Shown piece by piece: positions 17,419 through 27,000 of a stretch of DNA of 43,982 nt; the stretch's first letter is position 1, and the number at the start of each line of letters is the position of its first letter. The notes beneath the pieces are model-generated. The model did no database searches. It was given only the letters and a program-made list of their open reading frames with translations, and was not told where the DNA came from. This DNA comes from Planctomycetales bacterium (GTDB lineage: Bacteria; Planctomycetota; Planctomycetia; Pirellulales; Pirellulaceae), in NCBI GenBank assembly GCA_020426845.1, contig JAGQPF010000399.1, forward strand, positions 1 through 43,982, read 5' to 3'. The position numbers and the translations under genes were made by a program.

Positions 17419-17523
17419 GTTCCGTCCGGATAGAGAGCATGCTGAGACGGCCGCTATTCTCACGGTTCACGGCAGAATCTACAATGCCGCCACATCCCCG
17501 TTGAAAAACACGCTCGGCATGGG

Positions 17524-17582
17524 CTCGTACCAGTGGATCGTACTAGTCGCTCGTACCAGTGGCTCGTACTAGTGGATCGTGG
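17524..17582. repeat. 13-bp minisatellite
   Basis: Four 13-bp units (CTCGTACCAGTGG, ATCGTACTAGTCG, CTCGTACCAGTGG, CTCGTACTAGTGG) and a 7-bp partial unit run without gaps. Units 1 and 3 are identical. The array lies in the divergent gap between the flippase-like gene and the AI-2E gene. Confidence 0.9.
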
Positions 17583-17659
17583 CTTCGCGGCCAGCGTGGT
17601 CTCATCCGGACACCGCTCAGTCGCGCAAGGGCTTTTGCACAACGAGAAAGGCATCCTGA

Positions 17660-19060
17660 ATGACCCGCGTCGCGTCACTCGTGGTGCTGTTGGCTATTAT
17701 CGTGGCCACCAGCATTCTGTTTTGGAAGGTGATGTCGTCCTTCTTTGTGCCGTTGTTCCTCTCCCTGCTGCTGGTGGTGATGTTTCGCCCGGTGTACGAG
17801 TGGCTGTTGACGAGGCTTCAACGGCCACGCCTGGCGGCGAGCTTGACGGTCAGCCTGATCACGTTGCTCGTGCTATTGCCGTGCGTCTGGATCGTCACCA
17901 TGGCGATTTCGCAGGGCGTCACGCTGTTCACGCATACCGACGTGTCCACGTTTCAATCGCGGCTGGAGCGTTTGCGGGGGAGCCTCAAGCTGGACTTGCC
18001 AGAATCGTATCATGCGTTTCGAGCCGCCGCCCACAAGCTTGAGCGTCTTTCGGGCTTGGAGCAGCTAACGGCCACTGCCGACCACCAACGCGAGTTGGAG
18101 AGCATCTACGATCAGCTGCGCGAAGTGCGGGAGCAATTTCGCGAGGAAGGCGCGCTCGCCTCGTTTGAGTCGCTGGAGCTGGCGCTGGCTCAATTGGAAT
18201 ACGCTCTGCAGCAGCCCGCAGGCTCGCTGGCTCAAAGCGCCGCGTTGGACAACAGCTGGGGCTCCGTGCAGACCTTCCGCATTCAGCACCTGGGCGGCCC
18301 CGTCTGGGCCTGGGTCAAGGAGACCGTCAACCCGACCGACGCCCAGCTCCAATCGTTGCAGCGCGCCGGGTTCGGCTATTTGCGGCAATGGTTGCTGACG
18401 CTCAGCGGCAACACGCTGGCACTGGGAGGCCAAATGCTGCTCGGCGGCGTGATCGTCGTGATCTCGCTCTACTTCTTCTTGCTCGACGGCCCGGCGATGA
18501 CCAAGACCGTGATGTGGCTCTCGCCGCTCGACGATCGCCACGAAGAGGAGTTGTTGAGCGAATTTGCGAAGGTCAGCCGAGCGGTCGTCATCGCCACGTT
18601 GCTGTCGGCGATCGTGCAAGGCATGCTCGCATCCGTCGGTTTTTGGATTGTCGGCCTGCCCGCGGTGATGCTGATGCTGCTGACCACCGTGTTCGCGATG
18701 GTTCCATTCTTCGGCGCCGCCGCCGTTTGGGTGCCCGCGAGCATTTATCTCTATCTGGTCGAGGCCCGCATGGGCGCCGCGATCGGACTTGCCACGTACG
18801 GAGCGTTGATCATCTCGACGTCCGACAACGTCATCAAACCGTGGGTGTTGCACGGGCAGTCGAATCTGCATCCACTGTTTGCGCTATTGAGCGTGCTTGG
18901 CGGTGTGCAAACGCTCGGCGCGATGGGCATCCTGGTCGGCCCGATGGTGGTCGCCTTTATGCAGACGCTGCTGAAGATCCTGCACCGCGAGCTGTCGGCG
19001 CTGGATGCTCGCGAGTCAGAGCATGTCCGCGGCGGCGCGACGGAGGCTGCGGAAGGTTAG
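17660..19060 (+). CDS. AI-2E family transporter
   Basis: A 466-residue membrane protein. The N-terminal TM pair (VVLLAIIVATSILFWKVM; FVPLFLSLLLVVMFRPVYEWL) is followed by a third TM, then a large soluble coiled-coil insertion (about 100-250), then the C-terminal TM block with LPAVMLMLLTTVFAMVPFFGA and SDNVIKPWVLHGQSNLHPLF, the most conserved part of PF01594. Members export autoinducer-2 or act as Na+/H+ antiporters; the substrate cannot be told here. The family usually has about 350 residues, so the insertion makes this one long. ATG 17660 has AAAGG 8 nt upstream. No operon partner. Confidence 0.9.
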   Translation: MTRVASLVVLLAIIVATSILFWKVMSSFFVPLFLSLLLVVMFRPVYEWLLTRLQRPRLAASLTVSLITLLVLLPCVWIVTMAISQGVTLFTHTDVSTFQSRLERLRGSLKLDLPESYHAFRAAAHKLERLSGLEQLTATADHQRELESIYDQLREVREQFREEGALASFESLELALAQLEYALQQPAGSLAQSAALDNSWGSVQTFRIQHLGGPVWAWVKETVNPTDAQLQSLQRAGFGYLRQWLLTLSGNTLALGGQMLLGGVIVVISLYFFLLDGPAMTKTVMWLSPLDDRHEEELLSEFAKVSRAVVIATLLSAIVQGMLASVGFWIVGLPAVMLMLLTTVFAMVPFFGAAAVWVPASIYLYLVEARMGAAIGLATYGALIISTSDNVIKPWVLHGQSNLHPLFALLSVLGGVQTLGAMGILVGPMVVAFMQTLLKILHRELSALDARESEHVRGGATEAAEG

Positions 19061-19121
19061 AGGGCATTTCAAGAATCTTCCCTGGCGCAATCGAATGCAG
19101 TTTTTCTGCTGGTATTATCAA

Positions 19122-19138
19122 CCCGATTGCCGATCGGG
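19122..19138 (+). terminator. Hairpin after the AI-2E transporter gene
   Basis: CCCGAT (19122-19127) and ATCGGG (19133-19138) form a 6-bp stem with a TGCCG loop, followed by AAGTTTCT. It lies about 60 nt past the stop. Modest support. Confidence 0.4.
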
Positions 19139-19179
19139 AAGTTTCTGAAATGCGTCGTAGTTAGCGCCATATAAACGCA

Positions 19180-19212
19180 ACAGGCGCCACGACATGTTGT
19201 CGAGGCGCCTGT
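19180..19212 (-). terminator. Long hairpin, likely csrA terminator
   Basis: ACAGGCGCC (19180-19188) pairs with GGCGCCTGT (19204-19212). An inner CGACA-TGT-TGTCG continues the stem beyond one A-A mismatch, giving 14 paired positions. Read on the minus strand it lies 30 nt after the csrA stop and is followed by TTGCGTTTAT, so an intrinsic terminator for csrA is likely. It could also serve transcripts arriving from the plus strand. Confidence 0.7.
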
Positions 19213-19242
19213 GTGCATGCTGTTTCGGTGCTGTGAAGAGCC

Positions 19243-19461
19243 TTATTTGCCCCCCAGGTCCCGCGTGTCGCTGGGTTTCACCTCCGCCGCCTTGCGGTTT
19301 TCCCGCTGAATCGCTTCGTAGACTTCCTGTCGGTGGACAGGAATATTCTGTGGCGCGTCAATCCCCAAACGCACCTTATCTCCACGAATATCCACGATGG
19401 TGACGACAACATCGTCTCCGATCATGATGCTCTCGTCGCGGTGTCTCGATAGGACCAACAT
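19243..19461 (-). CDS. csrA: Carbon storage regulator CsrA
   Basis: A 72-residue protein matching CsrA/RsmA along its length: MLVLSRHRDESIMIGDDVVV, then IVDIRGDKVRLGIDAP, then PVHRQEVYEAI. The RNA-contacting residues L4 and R44 are both present. CsrA is a dimeric post-transcriptional regulator that binds GGA motifs in mRNA leaders and is antagonised by FliW in many bacteria. fliW is the next gene upstream on the same strand, but 305 nt away and with a possible hairpin between, so they may be separately transcribed. The C-terminal tail (KPSDTRDLGGK) is slightly longer than E. coli CsrA (61 aa). Confidence 0.97.
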   Translation of the reverse strand: MLVLSRHRDESIMIGDDVVVTIVDIRGDKVRLGIDAPQNIPVHRQEVYEAIQRENRKAAEVKPSDTRDLGGK

Positions 19462-19480
19462 CCTTGGCTCCTTCTTCCTG
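19462..19480 (-). promoter_or_regulatory. csrA ribosome-binding region with three GGA motifs
   Basis: On the minus strand AAGGAG (complement of 19468-19473) sits 6 nt before the ATG. The 22 nt ending in the start codon contain three GGA triplets, one overlapping the start (AAGGATG). GGA is the CsrA recognition core, so CsrA could repress its own translation here (inference from known CsrA autoregulation). Confidence 0.6.
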
Positions 19481-19713
19481 GCCCGCTGCGACGCCTCCTG
19501 CGATGTTCGCTCCGTTTGAATGTTGCCTGTGGCGACAACAAACGGCTCGATCGCGAGAGAAATCGTCAGACGGCCTTGTAACCGTGCTTCACCGCAAAAG
19601 GCCCGTTTCGACCCTGGGCTTTGCTTCGCGGCTCTCCAATCCTCGTCCCCAAATCGGAACGCACAAGGCGCTACCTCGCCTCGACAGAGAGCATCATCGG
19701 TTCAAAGAAGAGC

Positions 19714-19738
19714 AACCAATCAAGATCCGCGATTGGTT
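19714..19738 (-). terminator. Inverted repeat after fliW
   Basis: AACCAATC (19714-19721) and GATTGGTT (19731-19738) form an 8-bp stem with a 9-nt loop, 28 nt past the fliW stop on the minus strand and followed there by a T/C-rich stretch. Candidate terminator or attenuator between fliW and csrA. Confidence 0.5.
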
Positions 19739-19766
19739 TTGCGTTGTTAGGACGCTAACGCCTGTA

Positions 19767-20207
19767 TCACGCAGTGCGGCGGTAGGTGCTCGGAGCCGGC
19801 GCCAGATCCAATTGCAACGGTTGATCGTCATTGGTCACCACTTGGCGCCCTAGCCGGCGGTCAAGATTGATGATCAACGGGGCTTTGAGGTTCAAAGTCA
19901 GCCGTCCTTCATGGCGACTGACCACCGTCAGCACAAACGCCTCGTCGGGCGCGGAGAGCTCCAGCGGAGAGAGCTGGCTGCGGTTGACCCGGACTTGGTA
20001 GTCCTTGACGAAACGCCGAGGACTCACGACCGGCAGAGCGACGCTCGGATCGGAAACGCTCTGCAGCCAGCCCACGGAAGCGTTGTAGGAGTCGGACAGC
20101 AACACCCAGTGCCGCATTTTTTCGAAAGCGAAAACGCCCGAAGGGAACAACAAAATGTCATCCGCCCGAATGTCCACGGTGTCAAAACGGGTCGTTTCGA
20201 TCTGCAT
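19767..20207 (-). CDS. fliW: Flagellar assembly factor FliW
   Basis: A 146-residue protein. MQIETTRFDTVDIRADDILL, then FPSGVFAFE, VLLSDS and the Pro/Val core (VALPVVSPRRFVKDYQVRV), then ELSAPDEAFVLTVVSR and LNLKAPLIINLDRRLGRQVV are the order and motifs of FliW. FliW binds flagellin and CsrA in a partner switch that couples filament assembly to flagellin translation. The start at 20207 has AGGA 9 nt upstream; the frame is open to 20294, but that part is not FliW-like. No flagellin or other flagellar gene is in the window. Confidence 0.93.
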   Translation of the reverse strand: MQIETTRFDTVDIRADDILLFPSGVFAFEKMRHWVLLSDSYNASVGWLQSVSDPSVALPVVSPRRFVKDYQVRVNRSQLSPLELSAPDEAFVLTVVSRHEGRLTLNLKAPLIINLDRRLGRQVVTNDDQPLQLDLAPAPSTYRRTA

Positions 20208-20400
20208 CACTTCGTTCCTGCGGAATTTCTGGCACGAGGGGACGTTCCCTGCGCTGTTGTTGCAGCGCTGGGGTCCAAATGTGGGCCGATACAATCCAAC
20301 TAACGGGATCTATCGGCTCTGCATCGCCCCGGCAAACAGAAAAACCATCAAAATTGGCTGCGGGAACGCGCCAGCCCCCCAAAAACCTTGAATGGGGAGC

Positions 20401-20895
20401 TCAATCTTCGTCCGTCGCACCGTCGGCAAACTCGGCAAGGATGTCCATCGTGGAGATGATGCCGATGAGGTGTTCCCGTTGATCGACCACGGGCAGGTGG
20501 TGAACCCGATTTCGCAGCATCTCGCGGGTCGCCTGGGCGAGCGTGGTCTCGGCGTGGACCGTCGCCACCGTCTCGCTCATGAACGAGTCCACCTTTTCGC
20601 TGCCCATGCTGTGAGCCAGCTTGTCGAGCAGAAAACGACGGCTGGCGGGATCGACGAAGTCCAAGTGATAGATGTCGTCATCGACATCCCGAGTCATATC
20701 CACCAGATCGGAGGTGGAGATGATCCCCACACAGTGGTTCTTCTTGTCCACGACCGGCAACGCCGAAACACGATTCTCGCCCATCAGGGTCAACGCGTCG
20801 TGGACTGTGTCGCCGGTATTCAAAGCCACCACCTCGCGGCTCATGATTTCGCGAACTCGGCGTTGGTAGATATTCGGTGACTTGGGCTGATTCAT
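20401..20895 (-). CDS. Two-CBS-domain protein
   Basis: A 164-residue protein made of a tandem CBS pair (Bateman module): about 13-70 (REIMSREVVALNTGDTVHDA ... RVSALPVVDKKNHCVGIIST) and about 100-157 (VDSFMSETVATVHAETTLAQ ... HHLPVVDQREHLIGIISTMD). The segment between them (about 75-97) is longer than in minimal CBS pairs. No enzyme domain is attached. CBS pairs bind adenine nucleotides and regulate partner proteins; the partner is not evident. It runs toward fliW with a 193-nt gap. Confidence 0.93.
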   Translation of the reverse strand: MNQPKSPNIYQRRVREIMSREVVALNTGDTVHDALTLMGENRVSALPVVDKKNHCVGIISTSDLVDMTRDVDDDIYHLDFVDPASRRFLLDKLAHSMGSEKVDSFMSETVATVHAETTLAQATREMLRNRVHHLPVVDQREHLIGIISTMDILAEFADGATDED

Positions 20896-21579
20896 GGTAA
20901 CTGGTGCTCTCGATGTAGGGAGGCCGCGAGCTCACGTGGTCGACCCGATCCAGCACGCCACGGCCTCGAAAACCAGCGGAATTCGTGGTATCAAGTTTGA
21001 CTGTAATGCATTGGAGTTCCGGCGTCATCCCGTCGCCCCGCCTGTGGCGTCGTGTCGTGGCGCCTACTTCCCGGGCAGGCAAGACTTCAAAATGGCAGCA
21101 GCGGCAACCGTTCGGTGGGTTCCCGTTTCCCCCCGCAGGCCCAATCACGGCGATTCTTTCAAAATCTCAGCAATTAACGAGTTTGCCTCGCGTTACGTGC
21201 ACCACTTGGCACGGCAAGTGCTTCATTTGACATTTCCGCGATCTCGGTGCGCGTACAACATTCGATGTCCAACCCCCAAGCCGCGCGGCACCTGTCGCGA
21301 GCGGACGAAATTGTTTGCCGTTGGGTGTTGGGCATTGAATTGATACGTTTAGATGACCGTTGAAAAACACCGATTCCGACAATCGGTGCCGGCATCTTGC
21401 CGCACACACAGGTTGTTCGGATTGTGAGTTGGGACTTTTTCAACAGGCCGTCCGGATGTGGGGTTCCGATCCCTCGCATACGCTTCGGGTTACCCACTTG
21501 AAGCGTTCCGGAATAACTCATCGCGCATCGCCCTTCGCATCCTCCACGCCATCGTTACTCTCACCTCCCCCCTCCCGAC
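20896..21579. other. 684-bp divergent intergenic region
   Basis: No gene is supported on either strand; short frames here lack coding character. It separates the CBS gene (minus) from the ATP-grasp cluster (plus) and must hold both promoters. The only structured part I see is a nested inverted repeat at 21359-21444. The last 40 bases before the ATG at 21580 are C/T-rich with no visible ribosome-binding site. Confidence 0.6.
21359..21444. repeat. Nested inverted-repeat element upstream of the ATP-grasp cluster
   Basis: Outer arms GTTGAAAAA (21359-21367) and TTTTTCAAC (21436-21444) are perfectly complementary. Inside are a perfect 8-bp hairpin CACCGATT-CCGAC-AATCGGTG (21368-21388) and a smaller GGCA-TCT-TGCC hairpin (about 21391-21401). 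It could be a MITE-like insertion, a structured leader RNA or a terminator complex for the downstream operon. Confidence 0.65.
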
Positions 21580-23058
21580 ATGTTGGATGAATACACTGCC
21601 CCGGGCCAATTCGACGAGATGTTTGACGCGGAGGGGAGGCCTCGTCCCGGCAGCACGGCATTTGTCGAGCGGCTGCGGACGCTAACGTTGCCGCAGTTGC
21701 GGCAGCGGCAGCAGGCGGCCGAGTTGATGCTGCGCAATATGGGAATCACCTTCAACGTCTACGGCGACGTGGGAGGCACGGAAAAGGTTTGGCCGTTCGA
21801 CCTGCTTCCGCGGATCATCGACGGCGCCGAGTGGGAAACGGTCGACCGCGGCTTGCGGCAGCGGATGACGGCGCTGAACCTGTTTCTGGACGACATCTAT
21901 AACGAACGGCGCATCCTCCGCGACCACGTGCTGCCGGAAGAGCTGATCATGTCGTCCAAAACATTGCGCTCGCAATGCGTTGGCTTCCATCCGCCCTTGG
22001 GGGTCTGGTGCCACATTACGGGCGTGGACCTGATTCGCGGCGCCGATGGCCGGCTGTTCGTGCTCGAGGACAATCTGCGTTGCCCGTCGGGCGTCTCTTA
22101 CGTGCTGGAAAACCGCGAGCTGATGAAGCGGACGTTTTCTCGGATGTTTCACGGCATGTCGATTGCGCCGATCGAAGACTACGGCGAGCAGTTGCTGGAG
22201 ATGCTGATCGAGTGTGCGCCGCCGGGTGTGGATAACCCGACAGTCGTTGTGCTGACGCCCGGCATCTTCAACTCCGCCTACTTCGAGCACACCTTTCTGG
22301 CTCAACAAATGGGCGTCGAGCTGGTTCAGGGCTCGGACTTGGTGGTGGAGAACGGCCGAGTCCACATGAACACCACTCGCGGGTTGCAGCGTGTGGACGT
22401 GATCTATCGGCGGATCGACGACGACTTTATCGATCCAACCTGCTTCCGCCCGGACTCTTGCCTGGGCGTTTCCCACCTGATGGATGTCTATCGAGCGGGC
22501 CGCGTCACGCTGGCCAACGCGCCGGGCACCGGAGTCGCCGATGACAAGGCGGTTTACGCGTATGTGCCGGAGATCATTCGCTACTATCTTGGCGAGGATC
22601 CGATTCTTCCCAATGTCCCCACCTATCTGTGCTCCGACCCCAAACAACGCGAGCATGTGCTGCAGAACCTCGACAAGCTCGTCGTCAAACCGACCAATGA
22701 GTCGGGTGGATACGGAATTCTGATGGGGCCGATGTCCTCGGCCGAAGAGCGCAGCGCGTGCGCGGACGCGATTCGCGGCAATCCTCGCAACTGGATCGCG
22801 CAGCCGATGGTGCAGTTGTCGACGGTTCCCACCCTGACTGCCGATGGCGGCGTTTGCCCTCGGCATGTGGATCTGCGACCCTTTGTGCTTTGCGGCAAGG
22901 ACATCTACGTGATGCCCGGCGGCTTGACCCGAGTGGCGTTGAAGGAGGGGTCGATGATCGTCAACTCCTCCCAAGGCGGCGGCAGCAAGGACACGTGGGT
23001 GCTGCGCTCCAACGCGGGCCGGTGCGACACCTCGCAGCAGGAGCAGCAGCAATGTTGA
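21580..23058 (+). CDS. Circularly permuted ATP-grasp ligase (CP_ATPgrasp_1 / COG2308)
   Basis: A 492-residue protein. Signature blocks are [20 protein letters not shown] (61-80), [19 protein letters not shown]-like [20 protein letters not shown] with [20 protein letters not shown] (161-180), [13 protein letters not shown] (275-287) and [18 protein letters not shown] (367-384). E163 and N165 of the LEDN block and K370 are candidate ATP/metal-binding residues in this family. ATP-grasp enzymes form amide or ester bonds through an acyl phosphate. Its stop overlaps the start of the alpha-E gene by 7 nt. It opens the five-gene cluster at 21580-31141. Confidence 0.93.
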   Translation: MLDEYTAPGQFDEMFDAEGRPRPGSTAFVERLRTLTLPQLRQRQQAAELMLRNMGITFNVYGDVGGTEKVWPFDLLPRIIDGAEWETVDRGLRQRMTALNLFLDDIYNERRILRDHVLPEELIMSSKTLRSQCVGFHPPLGVWCHITGVDLIRGADGRLFVLEDNLRCPSGVSYVLENRELMKRTFSRMFHGMSIAPIEDYGEQLLEMLIECAPPGVDNPTVVVLTPGIFNSAYFEHTFLAQQMGVELVQGSDLVVENGRVHMNTTRGLQRVDVIYRRIDDDFIDPTCFRPDSCLGVSHLMDVYRAGRVTLANAPGTGVADDKAVYAYVPEIIRYYLGEDPILPNVPTYLCSDPKQREHVLQNLDKLVVKPTNESGGYGILMGPMSSAEERSACADAIRGNPRNWIAQPMVQLSTVPTLTADGGVCPRHVDLRPFVLCGKDIYVMPGGLTRVALKEGSMIVNSSQGGGSKDTWVLRSNAGRCDTSQQEQQQC

Positions 23059-24029
23059 GTCGAGTGGCGGACTCGGTGTATTGGATGAGTCGCTATGTGG
23101 AACGTGCCGAGAACGTGGCGCGATTCATCGACGTCAACTACAACTTGACGCTGGGCGAGCCGGATTCGTTGGCCGAGCAGTGGGCGCCGTTGGTGCACAC
23201 GACGGGGGACGAGCTGCAGTTTCTCGAGCGGTATGGCACGCCGAATCAAGAGGAGGTGCTGCAGTTTCTCTGCTTCGACGAAGCCAACCCCAACTCCATT
23301 ATCAGTTGCGTCGCGGCGGCACGGGAAAACGCCCGGACGATTCGCGAGGTGATTCCCGCCGACGTCTGGGAGCAGCTCAACAAGTTCCACTTCATGGTCC
23401 GCTCGAGCGCCCAATTTCAGGCCTCGCTCGAGCAGCCCCAGGACTTCTGCGAGCGGGTGCGTCTGGCCAGCCATCTGCTGGTTGGCGCGATGGACGCCAC
23501 GATGTCGCGGGGCGAGGGCTGGCACTTTGCTCGAGTCGGGCGGCTGATCGAGCGCGCCGACAAGACCTCGCGAATTGTCGACGTGCAGTACTTTTTGTTG
23601 CTGCCCGAGCCCGGAGACGTCGGCTCGACGCTGGATGTGGTGCGTTGGTCGGCGCTGCTCAAATCCGCCAGCGCGCTGGTGATGTATCGGCGCGAGCACG
23701 GCCGGATTGTCCCCGAGCGAGTCGCCGATTTTTTGATCCTCAATCGCCACTTTCCCCGTGCGATGCACTACGGCCTGATCGTCGCCAGCGAATCCCTCAG
23801 CCTGATCAACGGCAGCCAGCCGGGCACCTTTGCCAACCTTTCGGAGCAGCGCATGGGGCGGCTGCGATCGAATATGGACTACATGGGCATCAGCGAAATC
23901 ATTCATCGCGGCATGCACGAGTTTATTGACGACTTCCAAACCCAATTGAACCTGGTCGGAGAGGCGATCCAAAAGGACTATTTCTCGCCCCTGCCCGGCC
24001 TCCATGAGCCGGACTCCCACCATTCATGA
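23052..24029 (+). CDS. Alpha-E domain protein (DUF403 / COG2307)
   Basis: A 325-residue, almost entirely helical protein. It starts [20 protein letters not shown] and carries [16 protein letters not shown] [70 protein letters not shown] and [14 protein letters not shown], the recurrent motifs of the alpha-E domain. It has no known enzymatic activity and nearly always accompanies the permuted ATP-grasp enzyme. The start overlaps the ATP-grasp gene by 7 nt and its stop overlaps the next gene by 4 nt (ATGA), so translation is coupled. A longer frame to 22758 runs inside the ATP-grasp gene and is rejected. Confidence 0.92.
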   Translation: MLSRVADSVYWMSRYVERAENVARFIDVNYNLTLGEPDSLAEQWAPLVHTTGDELQFLERYGTPNQEEVLQFLCFDEANPNSIISCVAAARENARTIREVIPADVWEQLNKFHFMVRSSAQFQASLEQPQDFCERVRLASHLLVGAMDATMSRGEGWHFARVGRLIERADKTSRIVDVQYFLLLPEPGDVGSTLDVVRWSALLKSASALVMYRREHGRIVPERVADFLILNRHFPRAMHYGLIVASESLSLINGSQPGTFANLSEQRMGRLRSNMDYMGISEIIHRGMHEFIDDFQTQLNLVGEAIQKDYFSPLPGLHEPDSHHS

Positions 24030-27000
24030 TTCGCGTCGCGCTGAGCCACAAGTCCATTTACGATTACGATCGCCCCGTGCAGCTCGGACCCCAGGTGGTC
24101 CGCCTGCGTCCGGCTCCGCACTGTCGTACTCCTGTCACCAGTTACTCGCTCACCGTGCGCGGCGGCGAGCACTTCGTGAACTGGCAGCAGGACCCGCACA
24201 GCAATTATCTGGCTCGTCTGGTCTTCCCCCAGCCAGTCCGGTCGTTTGCTGTGGAGATCGACCTGCACGCCGAGTTGACCGTCATCAACCCGTTCGACTT
24301 CTTTCTCGAAGCCAGCGCCGAATACTTTCCATTCGAGTACGAGCCGGCGGTGGCGAAAGACCTCAAGCCGTTCCTCGATCCGTTGCCGACCACTCCGCTG
24401 CTGGACGCGTTCGTCCGCTCGGTCGACGTCTCCAGACGCAAGACGATCGACTTCCTGGTCGATCTCAATGCCAGAATGGAGCGGGAGATCCGCTACCTGA
24501 TCCGGCTCGAGCCCGGTGTGCAGACTCCCGAGGAGACGCTGAAAAAAGCGAGCGGCTCCTGCCGCGACAGCGCGTGGCTGATGGTCCAGGTGCTCAGGCA
24601 ACTTGGCATCGCCGCCCGCTTCACCTCGGGTTATTTGCTGCAACTGCGGCCGGATGTGGAGTCGCTGGACGGACCCTCCGGGGCAGCGGAGGACTTCACC
24701 GACCTGCACGCCTGGACCGAGGCGTATCTGCCGGGCGCCGGCTGGATCGGGCTCGACCCCACCTCCGGCTTGCTCGCCGGCGAGGGGCACTTGCCGCTGG
24801 CCTGCACTCCCGAGCCAATGTCGGCCGCTCCGATCTCCGGCAGTCTGGGCGAGTGCAAGGTGGAGTTCCGTCACGAGATGTCGATCGAGCGGATCCACGA
24901 GGACCCGCGCGTCACCAAGCCTTATACCGACGAGGCGTGGCGCCAAGTGCGGCGCGCCGGCGAAGCGGTGGACCGACAACTGGACAGAGCCGACGTGCGG
25001 CTGACGATGGGAGGCGAGCCGACCTTTGTGTCGATCGACGACATGGAAGGCGCCGAGTGGCGGACCGCCGCGGTCGGACCCACCAAACGACGCTTGGCGG
25101 CGCGGCTGGCGGAGCGGCTGCGAAAACGGTTCGCCCCCGACGGCCTGCTGCATATCGGCATGGGGAAGTGGTATCCAGGCGAGTCGCTGCCCCGCTGGGC
25201 GTTCACCTGCCTCTGGCGCGCCGACCACGAGCCGATCTGGAAACACTTGGATCTGTTGGCGTTAAACGAGGAGCCGCTTGGCCACGATATGGCCGCAGCT
25301 CGTGAGTTCACGCACCAGCTGGCGGAGAGTTTGGGCGTCAATGACTCGCACGTGTCCGATGCCTACGAGGACGCCGTCTACTTTGCTTGGCGCGAGCGCC
25401 GCTTGCCGCTCAACGCCGACATTCGCGACGCGGATCTGAACGATCCCCAAGGGCGAGCCCGGCTGGGCCGCGCACTGGAGCGGGGATTGGGGCAGCCGGT
25501 GGGCTGCGTGCTGCCCCTGATGCATCAGTGGTGGAATGCCAAACCTCGCTGGGCAAGCGGCGCTTGGCCGCTGCGCAGTGACCATATGTTCCTGATTCCC
25601 GGCGACTCGCCGATGGGGCTGCGGCTTCCGCTCGACTCGCTGCCGAATTCCGAAAACGACTACACCGCGTTCCCGGTGGCGCCGTACGATGTCGCCTCGC
25701 CGCTGCCGCGCCACGCACTGTTGCGCGACCCGACCTCGCTGCCAACCCTCCTTCCCGCCGGCGCCCCCGAGATCCAGTCGCGTGGCGGAACACGCCCCAT
25801 GTCCGAACTGGCGGGGCACGAGTCCGAGACGGACACCGCCAAGAAAAAGCCGCGGCGACCACTGCCAAAGGGCAACACGAACACCTATGACCACGGCGTC
25901 GTGCGCACGGCGCTCTGCGTCGAGCCGCGTGACGGACGGCTGCATGTGTTTATGCCTCCGGTGTCCAGCGCCGAAGCGTACCTCGAGCTGCTGGCCGCCG
26001 TCGAGCAGACGGCCGAACAGTTGCAGTTGCCGGTTGTCATCGAAGGCTATCTGCCGCCTCCCGACTCCCGGCTGCGTTTGATCAAGGTGACCCCGGATCC
26101 CGGTGTCATCGAGGTGAATGTGCACCCGGCGGCCGACTGGAGCGAACTGGTCGAGATCACCTCGGGCGTTTACGAAGAGGCCCGGCTGTCCCGGCTAGGC
26201 ACCGAGAAATTCGACCTCGACGGCACCCACACGGGCACCGGCGGCGGAAACCACGTCGTGATGGGCGCCGAGTGGCCTGCCGACAGCCCGTTCCTGCGAC
26301 GCCCCGATCTGCTCCGTAGCTTCGTTTCGTACTGGCACAATCATCCTTCCTTGTCGTATTTGTTCTCGGGACGCTTCATTGGGCCCACCAGCCAGGCGCC
26401 GCGAGTCGACGAGGGCCGGCGCGACGCGGTGTACGAGCTGGAGATCGCCTTTCAACAACTGCAGCACAGCGGAGAGACGCCGCCCTGGCTGGTCGACCGT
26501 GTCCTGCGGAATCTGCTGGTCGACCTGACGGGCAATACGCACCGCGCCGAATTCTGCATCGACAAACTTTACTCGCCCGACAGCCAGGCGGGCCGGCTGG
26601 GGCTGGTTGAATTCCGTGGCTTCGAAATGCCGCCGCACTGGCAAATGAGCCTCACCCAGCAGCTGCTGCTGCGCGCCTTTGTCGCCAGATTCTGGAACGC
26701 TCCTTACGAGGAAGAACTGACAGATTGGAACACTTCGCTGCACGACCGCTGGATGTTGCCTCGGTACTTGCTGCACGACTTCACCGAGGTGTTGAACGAT
26801 CTAAATCGCGAGCTTGAGGCACTCGACTCCGATGCCCGCGTCGAACCGGAGTGGTTCGAGCCTCATTTCGAATTCCGTTTTCCGAAGATTGGAGATGTCC
26901 AGTACGGACCGCTGCAACTCGAGTTGCGGCTGGCCATCGAGCCCTGGTACGTGCTCGGCGAAGAGCCGGGCGGGGGCGGCACGACTCGGTTTGTCGACTC

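Larger units (their letters stand above)
19462..19766. other. fliW-csrA spacer
   Basis: 305 bp without a convincing gene on either strand. Contents seen: the csrA leader with its ribosome-binding site at 19468-19473 and an inverted repeat at 19714-19738 close to the fliW stop. A csrA promoter may lie between. Confidence 0.5.

Noticed and set aside
21682..23052. Long minus-strand open frame (456 codons) opposite the ATP-grasp gene
   Set aside because: It is antisense to a clear family member; the plus strand has motifs and overlap-coupled neighbours. GC-rich DNA yields such frames.
23978..25246. 422-codon minus-strand frame opposite the transglutaminase-DUF2126 gene
   Set aside because: Antisense to the C-H-D triad region; no domain on the minus strand.
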